Source: CAVSWT01 sp963782985 (GTDB lineage: Bacteria > Bacteroidota > Ignavibacteria > Ignavibacteriales > Ignavibacteriaceae). From it: DNA of 64,000 nt. A program made the translations under genes and the position numbers. Under the pieces are notes generated by a model. The model did no database searches. It saw nothing but the letters and a program-made list of their open reading frames with translations, and was not told the origin of the DNA. Below are positions 18,093 through 26,416 of this stretch, in pieces. The stretch covers positions 1 through 64,000 of the forward strand of contig CAWALU010000001.1 in assembly GCA_963782985.1 (NCBI GenBank). The letters run 5' to 3'. The first letter of the stretch is position 1. Each line of letters opens with the position of its first letter.

Positions 18093-18965
18093 ATGAAAGG
18101 TATTATTCTCGCCGGGGGATCCGGTTCAAGGCTTTATCCTATTACCAAAGTTTACAGTAAACAGCTTGCGTTAATTTACGACAAACCTTTAATTTATTAC
18201 CCGCTCTCGATTTTAATGCTCGGCGGAATAAAAGAAATATTAATTATCTCCAACGAAGAAACTATTCCATTATACAAACAGCTTTTTGGCGATGGTTCTC
18301 AGATAGGTTTAAGTATTGAATACGCAATTCAACCTGCGCCAAATGGTATCGCGGAAGCGTTTATCATCGGTGAAAAATTTATAAACGGGGAAAGCGTTTC
18401 ATTAGTTTTAGGCGACAATATTTTTTACGGTTCGCTGAACTTTTTTTATAACGCCGTTAAGAATAATGAAGGGGCTACAATTTTCGGATATCAAGTAAAT
18501 GATCCGCAGCGTTACGGAATTGTTGAGTTTGATAAATCAGGCAAAGCTATTTCAATTGAAGAAAAACCAAAAATCCCAAAATCAAATTTTGCTGTGCCGG
18601 GCATTTATGTTTTTAATAATGAAGTAGTGACAATTTCAAAAAATTTAAAACCGTCATCCCGCGGTGAATTAGAAATTACCGATGTGAATAAAGAATATCT
18701 AAAAAGAGAAACGCTTCGTGTGGAAAAAATAGGAAGAGGCGTTGCCTGGCTTGATACAGGAACTCCCGAAGCGCTGCTGCAGGCATCAAACTTTTTTGGA
18801 GTAATTGAAGAACGGCAGGGTTTAAAAGTTGCCTGCATTGAGGAGATTGCATACACAATGAAGTTCATAAATAAAAATAAATTTATTGACCTAATTAATG
18901 GAATGCCAAAATCGATTTACCGGGAATATTTGGAAAGATTTTTAAATCAAGAGAATTTGGAGTAA
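18093..18965 (+). CDS. rfbA: Glucose-1-phosphate thymidylyltransferase
   Basis: A 290-residue RmlA enzyme: dTTP plus glucose-1-phosphate gives dTDP-glucose and pyrophosphate, the first step to dTDP-L-rhamnose and other dTDP-deoxysugars. The signature GIILAGGSGSRLYPITKVYS, the PSKQL-equivalent SKQLALIYDKPLIYYPLS, LVLGDNIFYG with the metal aspartate, YGIVEFD and EEKPKIPKSN, and WLDTGTPEALLQA are all present. Full length, no lesion. It starts immediately after the right flank of the four-helix cassette, so its promoter may lie upstream or inside that cassette. rfbB and rfbD are not in the window. Confidence 0.96.
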   Translation: MKGIILAGGSGSRLYPITKVYSKQLALIYDKPLIYYPLSILMLGGIKEILIISNEETIPLYKQLFGDGSQIGLSIEYAIQPAPNGIAEAFIIGEKFINGESVSLVLGDNIFYGSLNFFYNAVKNNEGATIFGYQVNDPQRYGIVEFDKSGKAISIEEKPKIPKSNFAVPGIYVFNNEVVTISKNLKPSSRGELEITDVNKEYLKRETLRVEKIGRGVAWLDTGTPEALLQASNFFGVIEERQGLKVACIEEIAYTMKFINKNKFIDLINGMPKSIYREYLERFLNQENLE

Positions 18966-19158
18966 GGAACTTTTACCACAGAGAAACAGAGTCACGGAGA
19001 AAAACAAAAAATCTCTGTGTCTTTGTGCTTCCGTGTTTAATGCCCTAATTATACTTTGCGTCTTAGCGTCTCTGCGGTGAATAGCTTTACCGCTAAGACA
19101 CTAAGAACACCAAGGCTCACTTAGAAAATTCATCATCATCAAAACATAAAATTATTGT
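18966..19158. repeat. CACAGAG/CTTAGCG-type intergenic repeats
   Basis: These bases between rfbA and rfbC hold repeats related to those at 1-240: ACCACAGAGAAACAGAGTCA, then its rough reverse complement near 19010-19035, and a second pair (GCGTCTTAGCGTCTCTGCGG against ACCGCTAAGACACTAAG). They can fold into hairpins. No gene is present. Confidence 0.65.
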
Positions 19159-19713
19159 ATGCGCATAAAAGAAACACCTATTAAAGAGTTATTAATTATT
19201 GAACCGAAAGTTTTTAATGACAGCCGCGGTTATTTCTTTGAATCATTTAAAAAAAATGCTTTAGAAGAAGCCGGTATTAAAAATAATTTTGTACAGGATA
19301 ATATTTCAAAATCAACAAAGGCAACAATACGCGGACTCCATTATCAAATAGGTTCTAACTCGCAGGGTAAACTATGTCAAGTATTGTTCGGAAAAGTTTT
19401 AGACGTGGCTGTTGATATTCGTTTTGGTTCTCCAACTTTCGGAAAGCATTTTTCAATTGAACTCTCAGAAGAAAACCATTTGCAATTGTGGATACCGCCG
19501 GGATTTGCGCACGGTTTTTCCGTACTTTCGGACGAAGCGCTATTTTCTTATAAATGCACAGCGTATTACAGCAAGGAAGATGAGCGTTCAATAATTTATA
19601 ATGATGATGTTTTAAATATTGATTGGAAGATTAAAAATCAGGTAGTGTCCGAAAAGGATTTAGCGGGAAAATTATTTAAGGATATAGATAGGGATTTTGT
19701 TTTTTATGAGTGA
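19159..19713 (+). CDS. rfbC: dTDP-4-dehydrorhamnose 3,5-epimerase
   Basis: A 184-residue RmlC cupin that epimerises C3 and C5 of dTDP-4-keto-6-deoxyglucose in dTDP-L-rhamnose synthesis. Blocks: PKVFNDSRGYFFESF, FVQDNISKSTKATIRGLHYQ with the catalytic histidine, GKVLDVAVDIRFGSPTFGKH with the catalytic aspartate, and LWIPPGFAHGFSVLS. Normal length and undamaged. With rfbA it gives two of the four rhamnose genes; the two others must lie outside this window or be supplied by other enzymes. Confidence 0.95.
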   Translation: MRIKETPIKELLIIEPKVFNDSRGYFFESFKKNALEEAGIKNNFVQDNISKSTKATIRGLHYQIGSNSQGKLCQVLFGKVLDVAVDIRFGSPTFGKHFSIELSEENHLQLWIPPGFAHGFSVLSDEALFSYKCTAYYSKEDERSIIYNDDVLNIDWKIKNQVVSEKDLAGKLFKDIDRDFVFYE

Positions 19714-19930
19714 GAAGTGAGTAGTGAGAAGTAAGAAGTTCTGAAAGATTCCTGGTTTTTCTGTTGAAGCATTTGAAATATTTCAAAGTCCTCAAAATCA
19801 ATAGAGGCTAATTATGAGGAATCACAAACAATGAATTAACCGAAAAGAAGCGGGAAGAAAAAAAACATTCACCACAGAGAATCTGAGACACAGAGAAAAA
19901 CACTATTCAATATATCTAAACAATTTAACT

Positions 19931-20662
19931 ATGCTGCAAGCAGCTGTAAACGGTACAAGAAAAAAAACAGAGCATTCGGCGGTACCTCAATCGCCTGAGG
20001 AGTTATCAGAAACCGGGAAAAAAATATTCGCTGCGGGAGCCGGCTCTATGCACTTTCACGTTTATGATGAAAACGGCGTTGAAAGTTTGTCTCCTCATTT
20101 TGTTTCGCAATCAGCTATAACTCAAATAAAAAAAACTTGTCCAAATCTGCCTATAGGAATAAGCACTGGCGAGTGGATTGCGCCGGATTTAGATAAAAGA
20201 ATAAAATTAATTGAGAGCTGGCAAGTCTTTCCCGATTTTGCATCCGTTAACATGAATGAATTAGGAGCTATAGAAATTTCTAAGTTATTAATTAGCAAAG
20301 GAATTAAAATTGAAGCGGGTATCAGCGATTTAGCGGAAGCGGAAGTTTTTCTTAATTCGGATATTATGAATGACTGTGTTAGAATTTTAATTGAGCCTTT
20401 TGAAGAAGCGATTGAGGATGCTGTAAATACTTTTGAACAGATAGAAAAATTACTGAATAAAAATAAAATTGCAGTTCCCAGACTGCTGCATGGCTTTAAT
20501 TCCACTGCATGGGAATTTGTAAAAATCGCCTTTGCCAATGGATATAATACAAGAATTGGATTAGAGGATATTTTATATTTATCCAATGGAAATAAAGCGA
20601 AAGATAATGCAGACTTAATAAATGATGCTTTTCGGTTAAAGTCTGAATTAAATATTAGTTAA
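19931..20662 (+). CDS. BKACE family beta-keto acid cleavage enzyme
   Basis: A 243-residue member of the DUF849/BKACE family, zinc-dependent enzymes that cleave a beta-keto acid with acetyl-CoA; 3-keto-5-aminohexanoate cleavage enzyme is the founder. Visible marks are QAAVNGTRKKTEHSAVPQSP at the start, the zinc-binding pair in MHFHVYDENG, GISTGEWIAPD, and the glutamate in RIGLEDILYL near the end. It is somewhat shorter than the usual 270-310 residues. Its place between rfbC and a sugar aminotransferase is unusual. It may act in catabolism or be a bystander; the substrate cannot be inferred. Confidence 0.85.
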   Translation: MLQAAVNGTRKKTEHSAVPQSPEELSETGKKIFAAGAGSMHFHVYDENGVESLSPHFVSQSAITQIKKTCPNLPIGISTGEWIAPDLDKRIKLIESWQVFPDFASVNMNELGAIEISKLLISKGIKIEAGISDLAEAEVFLNSDIMNDCVRILIEPFEEAIEDAVNTFEQIEKLLNKNKIAVPRLLHGFNSTAWEFVKIAFANGYNTRIGLEDILYLSNGNKAKDNADLINDAFRLKSELNIS

Positions 20663-20720
20663 ATTTAAAGCAATCTTTTAATAATTTTCATTAAATAAAA
20701 AATCTTATAAGGAAAATTTT

Positions 20721-21885
20721 ATGCAGGTGCCATTATTAGATCTTAAAGCACAATATCATTCATTAAAAAACGAACTAGATGAAGCGCTGCTGCGCGTCGC
20801 TGAATCTCAATATTTTATTCTCGGGCCTGAAGTTGAAAAAATGGAACAAGCGTTGTGCAAGTATTTGAACTGCAAACATGCAATCGGAGTTTCTTCGGGA
20901 ACTGATGCTCTTTTGCTTGCTTTGATGGGGCTTGATGTTCAGCCTGGCGATGAAGTGATTGTTCCTACTTATTCATTTTTTGCTACAGCGGGAACGGTTT
21001 CTAGATTAAATGCTGTTCCGGTTTTTGCAGATAACGATCCGGTTACTTTTAATATTGACCCAAAAAAAATAGAAGAAAAAATTACTTCAAAAACAAAAGT
21101 AATTATCCCGGTTCATCTTTACGGGCAGAGCGCTGAAATGGATGAGATTGTTTCCATTGCAGAAAAGCATAACTTAAAAATTATTGAAGACGCTGCGCAG
21201 GCGATTGGGACACAATATAAAGATGGAAGATTTGCGGGAACTATCGGCGATATTGGATGCTTTTCATTTTTCCCGAGTAAAAATTTAGGATGTTTTGGCG
21301 ACGGTGGATTAATAACGACTAATGATGACGTGCTTGCGGAAAAACTTTTCATACAACGCGTGCACGGCGCTAAACCGAAATATTATCATAAAATAATCGG
21401 CGGTAATTTTAGACTGGATGCAATTCAAGCTGCCGTCATTAGCGTTAAGCTTCCGCATCTAAATTCATGGTCAGAAAAAAGAAGAAACAACGCTCAAACT
21501 TATACTGAGTTGTTTGTTAATGCGGGACTTGCTGAAGGCGAAGGGCGCATTTCTTTTGATGAAAAAAATAAAGTTCTTCTCCCCAAAGCCCTATATAAAA
21601 ATGACGATTTAAAAAATTATCACATTTATAACCAATATATTATCCGCGTTGAAAAACGAGATGAGCTTCGCGAATTCTTAACAAAAAATAAAATTGGAAC
21701 TGAAATATATTACCCGGTTCCATTTCATTTGCAAGAATGTTTCTCAGATCTTGGTTACAAGCAAGGTGATTTCCCCAATGCTGAATTTGCGGCTAACCAT
21801 TCAATAGCTCTTGCCGATTTATCCCGAACTAACCAATGAACAATTGGCATATGTAGTTGATAAGATTAAAGAGTTTGTAAAATGA
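20721..21885 (+). CDS. DegT/DnrJ/EryC1 sugar aminotransferase (late frameshift)
   Basis: A PLP-dependent aminotransferase that adds an amino group to a nucleotide-linked keto-sugar. Blocks: VPLLDLKAQYHSLKNEL, AIGVSSGTDALLLALMGLDV, VIVPTYSFFATAGTV, VIIPVHLYGQSAEM, KIIEDAAQAIG, and the PLP lysine in CFSFFPSKNLGCFGDGG. It is close to dTDP-3-keto or 4-keto sugar aminotransferases. The frame stops at 21839, but removing one G in CTTGCCGATT near 21813 restores the family ending IYPELTNEQLAYVVDKIKEF to TGA 21885. Start is preceded by ATAAGGAAAATTTT. With rfbA it suggests an aminodeoxy sugar in the glycan. Confidence 0.9.
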
Positions 21886-22486
21886 ATGACTGAATGACTG
21901 AATGTTTGAATGGATGCAGGAGAATTTTTCTATAATTAAAATCTTTATTTAATATGAACTCAAAGGCAAAACCATATGTAGAAAAGAATAAAAATATTAA
22001 TAGAGGTTATAGAAAACTTGAAGTTTGGCAGGAAGCTGTTGAGTTATTTTCATTCGTAAATGAAAAATTAACTTTCATTAATAATATTCCTTTTAAAGTT
22101 AAAGGTCAAATAGAAGATTCGTCATTGTCAGTATCTTCAAATATAGCTGAAGGTTATTGCAGAAGGTTCTTAAAGGAAAATATTCAATTCAATGCCTATG
22201 CGTTATCTTCACTAGGAGAAAATTATTCTCAAATATTTACACTATTTAATGCAGATAGAATAGATGAAGATTGGTTTGCCGAATATGATCGAAAACATTA
22301 TTCCTTGGAGAATAAATTGATCAAATTAAATAAAACCAGCATTGAACATTTAAAAACAAAATACGATTGGAAGAATGATTATCAAATAAAAGAGATTATT
22401 GAAAAGTATTCAGTTGATGAATAATCAAGTAAATATCAAACCATTCAATCTCATTCAAACATTCAATCAATCATTTTTCATTCATT
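21881..22486. repeat. Nested inverted repeats enclosing a four-helix gene
   Basis: Two perfect inverted repeats enclose the gene at 21954-22424: outer AATGAATGA (21881-21889) with TCATTCATT (22478-22486), and inner TGAATGTTTGAATG (21899-21912) with CATTCAAACATTCA (22452-22465). Further imperfect GAATGA/TCATTC words lie between them. They are nested, so a transcript could form a long stem with the coding region in the loop. The outer left arm covers the stop codon of the corrected aminotransferase gene. Confidence 0.85.
21954..22424 (+). CDS. Four-helix-bundle (23S IVP-like) protein
   Basis: A 156-residue intact member of the four-helix-bundle family. Blocks: GYRKLEVWQEAVELFSFVNE, IKGQIEDSS-type helix (KVKGQIEDSSLSVSSNIAEG), then YCRRFLKENIQFNAYALSSL and GENYSQIFTL. 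It differs strongly from the 119-residue copy at 17696, so the two are not a recent duplication. It has a longer charged C-terminus. It sits between the sugar aminotransferase and fcl and is enclosed by nested inverted repeats, like an intervening sequence without its rRNA host. Function unknown; nucleic acid binding is inferred from the family. Confidence 0.85.
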   Translation: MNSKAKPYVEKNKNINRGYRKLEVWQEAVELFSFVNEKLTFINNIPFKVKGQIEDSSLSVSSNIAEGYCRRFLKENIQFNAYALSSLGENYSQIFTLFNADRIDEDWFAEYDRKHYSLENKLIKLNKTSIEHLKTKYDWKNDYQIKEIIEKYSVDE

Positions 22487-22522
22487 AATGTAATTTAATA
22501 GATATAAAAATAGTCAGGTATA

Positions 22523-23518
22523 ATGAGTCGAATAAATAAAAAGAATAAAATATACATTGCCGGACACACCGGGATGGTAGGATCTGCTTTAAAAAGAAGT
22601 TTGGAAGAGAAAGGTTATAATAATTTACTATATAAATCTTCTTCCGAATTAAATTTAACTAGGCAGAATGAAGTTGAACAATTTTTTGAAGCAAGTAAAC
22701 CTGAAGCCGTAATTATTGCCGCAGCAAAAGTCGGTGGAATACTTGCAAACAATACTTACCGTGCTGAATTTATTTATGACAATCTGATGATAGAAGCAAA
22801 TCTTATAAATGCGGCATACAAATATAAAGTCAGCAAATTAATATTTTTAGGAAGCTCATGTATTTACCCTAAGCTGGCTCCGCAGCCCTTGAAGGAAGAA
22901 TATTTGTTATCGGATTATCTTGAATATACCAACGAGCCTTATGCAATTGCTAAAATTGCCGGAATAAAATTATGTGAAAATTATTACCGCCAATACGGAT
23001 GTAATTATTTTTCAGCTATGCCGACAAACTTATACGGCATCAATGATAATTTTGATTTAAATACTTCACACGTGCTTCCGGCTTTAATCAGAAAATTTCA
23101 TGAAGCAAAAATTAGTAACCATGAAACCGTTATCTTGTGGGGAAGCGGGCAGCCGTTAAGAGAATTTTTATTTGTAGATGATCTGGCTGAAGCAATTTAT
23201 TTTCTTTTTACAAAAATAAATGCAGATGATATTTACAAAAAAGGAATAACCCATTTAAATATCGGCACCGGGAAAGATTTAAAAATAATTGAACTGGCAA
23301 ATTTGATTTCAGAAGTTGTCGGCTACAAAGGAAGCATAGAATATGATTCATCTAAACCGGATGGAACGCCGCGCAAGCTGATGGATGTATCAAGAATGGA
23401 AAATCTTGGCTGGAAATATAAAACAGAATTAAAAGACGGAATTGAAAAAACATATAAATGGTACTTAGATAATATTATTCAAAAAATCAAAAATAAAAAT
23501 CAGAATAAAACTATGAAG
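22523..23518 (+). CDS. fcl: GDP-L-fucose synthase
   Basis: An NADPH-dependent SDR epimerase-reductase that turns GDP-4-keto-6-deoxymannose into GDP-L-fucose. Blocks: KIYIAGHTGMVGSALKRSL, AAKVGGILANNTYRAEFIYD, IFLGSSCIYP with the catalytic serine, and EPYAIAKIAGIKLCENYYRQ with the YxxxK pair. The usual family end is near residue 315-330. In the given sequence no stop intervenes and the frame runs directly into the gmd start at 23514. Removing one A in the run at 23480 would give a stop overlapping gmd as ATGA. I therefore mark the end at the gmd junction; an Fcl-Gmd fusion is the other reading. Confidence 0.9.
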
Positions 23519-24641
23519 AAGGCTTTAATTACAGGCATTACAGGGCAGGACGGCAGTTATCTTACCGAAATTTTACTTGAAAAAAGATTATGAAGTTCAC
23601 GGTATTATTAGAAGAAGCAGTTCGTTTAATACCGGGAGAATTGATCATCTTTATAAGAATAAAGAAATACTTGATAAAAAATTATTTCTTCATTACGGCG
23701 ATGTTGTTGATACTAGTAATTTGAATAGATTACTAGAAAAAATTGCGCCCGATGAAATATACAATTTGGCGGCTCAAAGTCATGTTAGAGTTTCGTTTGA
23801 TCTTCCCGATTACACTGCGCAGGTGGATGCGCTTGGTACTTTAAGATTTTTAGATGCGATTAGAGAAGTCGGGTTGAAAAAAGTTAAATTTTATCAGGCA
23901 TCTACAAGCGAGCTGTTCGGAAAAGTGCAGGAAGTGCCGCAAACTGAAAAAACACCTTTCTATCCAAGGTCGCCTTATGGAGTAGCTAAATTATATGGAT
24001 ATTGGATAATCGTAAATTTTAGAGAAGCATATAATTTATTTGCCTGCAACGGAATACTTTTCAATCATGAATCACCGAGAAGAGGGGAAACGTTTGTAAC
24101 CAGAAAAATTACCCGCGCTGCTTCCCGTATAGCTGCCGGCATGCAAGACATTCTGCTGCTTGGCAATTTAGACGCTAAACGTGATTGGGGTTTTGCCCCG
24201 GAATACTGCGAGGGTATGTGGAAGATTCTTCAATATAAAAATGCTGAAGATTTTGTGCTGGCTACCGGTGAAACTAATTCAGTTAGAAAATTTATAGAGC
24301 TTGCATTCAGCGGTATTGGTATTGAGTTGGAATGGCGCGGGAAAAATGAAAAAGAGAAAGGTTATGTTAAAAATATAGATTATGATAAAGCCAAAAAACT
24401 TATCGGCTACGATGAACATAAAAATAAATACTTGCTTAACTTTTCTAATAAATTAAAAAAGGGAGCAATAGTTGTGGATATTGATCCGAACTATTACCGG
24501 CCTACGGAAGTTGATTTATTAATCGGCGATCCCACAAAAGCAAAAAAAGTTCTTGGCTGGCAGGCAAAAACTAAGTTTGAAGAGTTAGTCAGTTTAATGA
24601 TTAAATCCGATATGGAAAAAGTTTTAATAAGGGGATATTAA
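23514..24641 (+). CDS. gmd: GDP-mannose 4,6-dehydratase (one-base frameshift)
   Basis: An SDR enzyme making GDP-4-keto-6-deoxymannose from GDP-mannose, the substrate of Fcl. It begins MKKALITGITGQDGSYLTEI at 23514. A run of six A at 23580-23585, where five are needed, shifts the frame; after it come YEVHGIIRRSSSFNTGRIDH, LHYGDVVDTSNL, YNLAAQSHVRVSFDLP, FYQASTSELFG, PRSPYGVAKLYGYW with the YxxxK pair, FNHESPRRGETFVTRKI and DWGFAPEYCEGMW. Joined length of about 375 is normal. The tail has LKKGAIVVDIDPNYYRPTEV, also typical. With fcl it supplies GDP-fucose to the locus. Confidence 0.92.
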
Positions 24642-24795
24642 AATTGTTCGCAGTTATAGTTTTATAGTTATTATCAAATTAAAACAACGCCTAATTCTAA
24701 TTATAAAATCTCATCAAAAGATATATACTTGTTAGTAACAACCATTTTGAATAGTTTAAATTATTACTATAAAACAAATAAACGAGGGAAAAAAA

Positions 24796-26043
24796 ATGTT
24801 TGATGAAAATTATAAATTCACCTGTGTTGACAGATTTTTAAACTACGTAAAGTACGATACACAATCCGATGAAGAATCGACTTCATTTCCAAGCAGTGAA
24901 AAACAAAAAGTCCTTTCCAATGATCTTGCAAAAGAATTAAAAGGTTTAGGACTAAATGATGCTCACGTAGATGAAAATGGATATGTAATTGCAACTCTTC
25001 CTTCCAACACAAATAAAGATGTTCCGGTTATCGGATTTATTTCGCATGTAGATACTTCACCCGCGGTAAGCGGCGCAAATGTTAATCCGGTAATTCAAAA
25101 AAATTACCAGGGCGGGGATATTAAATTAGCAAATGGCGGACTGGTTATTAAAGCGTCGGAAAATCCGGACCTGGAAAATATGAAAGGATTTGATATTATA
25201 ACAACTGATGGAACAACCTTGCTCGGCGCAGATAATAAAGCAGGAGTTGCAGAAATAATGGATGCAGTAAATTATCTTCTGAAACATACAGAAGTAAAAC
25301 ACGGGACTATAAAAATTTGCTTTACCCCAGATGAAGAAGTGGGAAGAGGAGCAGAAAAATTTGACGTTGAAAAATTTGGTGCAAAATATGCTTATACGGT
25401 TGATGGACAGAGCAGGGGAGAAGTTGAAACAGAAACTTTCAGCGCCGATGGTCTTACAATAAAATTTATCGGTAAAAATATTCATCCCGGTTATGCAAAA
25501 AATCAAATGATAAATTCTGTAAAAGTTGCTGCTGATTTTTTAGAGAGCCTTCCTAAGGATTCTCTCTCACCCGAAACGACTGAAAAGAGAGAAGGGTATG
25601 TTCATTGCACATCTGTAAACGGCAATGAAGAATTAACAATTTTAAAATTTATTATTAGAGATTTTGAAACATCCAAATTAAATGAATACGAAGATTTTCT
25701 GAAAAAACTTGCAAACGAATCTATAAAAAAATTTCCAGGGGCTAAATTTGAATTTGAAGTAACAGAACAATATAGGAATATGAAAGAAATTCTGGATAAT
25801 CATCCTCAAGTTTCTGATTACGCAATTCAAGCCATGAAAAATTTAAATATTAAACCGCTAATGCACCCTATTCGCGGCGGAACAGACGGCGCAAGGCTTT
25901 CATTTATGGGGCTGCCTACTCCTAATATTTTTGCAGGTGAACATGCTTATCATTCAAAGGTGGAATGGGTTGCAATTCAGGATATGGAAATGGCTGTAAA
26001 AGTTATTGTAGAGATTTGTAAAATTTGGGAAGAAAAAAGTTAG
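24796..26043 (+). CDS. pepT: Peptidase T (tripeptide aminopeptidase)
   Basis: A 415-residue cytoplasmic M20B metallopeptidase that removes N-terminal residues from tripeptides. Blocks: VDRFLNYVKYDTQSDEESTS, GFISHVDTSPAVSG with the first zinc histidine, TLLGADNKAGVAEIM with the bridging aspartate, ICFTPDEEVGRGAEKFDV with the catalytic glutamate pair, AYTVDGQSRGEVE, IHPGYAKNQMINSVK, and PIRGGTDGARLSFMGLPTPN with GGTDG. Full length. GAGGGAAAAAAA before the ATG may serve as ribosome binding site. It stands alone after the sugar cluster and marks the return to core genes. Confidence 0.95.
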   Translation: MFDENYKFTCVDRFLNYVKYDTQSDEESTSFPSSEKQKVLSNDLAKELKGLGLNDAHVDENGYVIATLPSNTNKDVPVIGFISHVDTSPAVSGANVNPVIQKNYQGGDIKLANGGLVIKASENPDLENMKGFDIITTDGTTLLGADNKAGVAEIMDAVNYLLKHTEVKHGTIKICFTPDEEVGRGAEKFDVEKFGAKYAYTVDGQSRGEVETETFSADGLTIKFIGKNIHPGYAKNQMINSVKVAADFLESLPKDSLSPETTEKREGYVHCTSVNGNEELTILKFIIRDFETSKLNEYEDFLKKLANESIKKFPGAKFEFEVTEQYRNMKEILDNHPQVSDYAIQAMKNLNIKPLMHPIRGGTDGARLSFMGLPTPNIFAGEHAYHSKVEWVAIQDMEMAVKVIVEICKIWEEKS

Positions 26044-26065
26044 TTTAAAATCGTTATTAAGCCTG

Positions 26066-26380
26066 ATGACTTTTGAAAATATAAGATTAGATGAGTGTGA
26101 AGGAAAGGATTTAGATATTGCTTTGTCCGATGTAGAAGATGAAGTATATGTAGAAGGCTCCCGTGCTGATCTTTTTAAAAAGAGACTATGAAATTATTTT
26201 AAGTCAAAAGCAAAATTGATTTCTTCTTTAGAAAATTTGGAACATAAGCGTGATTTAAGAAATCGTGTTGTTCATAATTATCTGCCTAAATAAGTAAAAA
26301 ATGTTTTTGTATTAATCATGAATGAATTTGCTGAAGAGCATTTCCTAGTCAAAAGAAAAACAGAAAAACTATCTATTTAA
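26066..26380 (+). pseudogene. Probable MNT/HEPN toxin-antitoxin remnant
   Basis: Two broken frames lie between pepT and the U32 gene. 26066-26191 encodes 41 residues (MTFENIRLDECEGKDLDIAL, with SDVEDEV following) that I cannot assign. 26198-26380 reads FKSKAKLISSLENLEHKRDL and RNRVVHNYLPK, an in-frame TAA at 26291-26293, then VKNVFVLIMNEFAEEHFL. RNRVVHNY fits the R-x4-6-H motif of HEPN/DUF86 proteins, whose partner is a small nucleotidyltransferase. The stop and the missing N-terminal helices mark it as decayed. The family call rests mainly on that one motif. Confidence 0.4.
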
Positions 26381-26416
26381 TATTATTCCAAACGATTAAA
26401 TGCCTGTAAAGATAAG

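Noticed and set aside
19746..19930. Possible small gene after rfbC (IPGFSVEAFEIFQSPQNQ)
   Set aside because: Only about 20 codons are open, with no start or family match.
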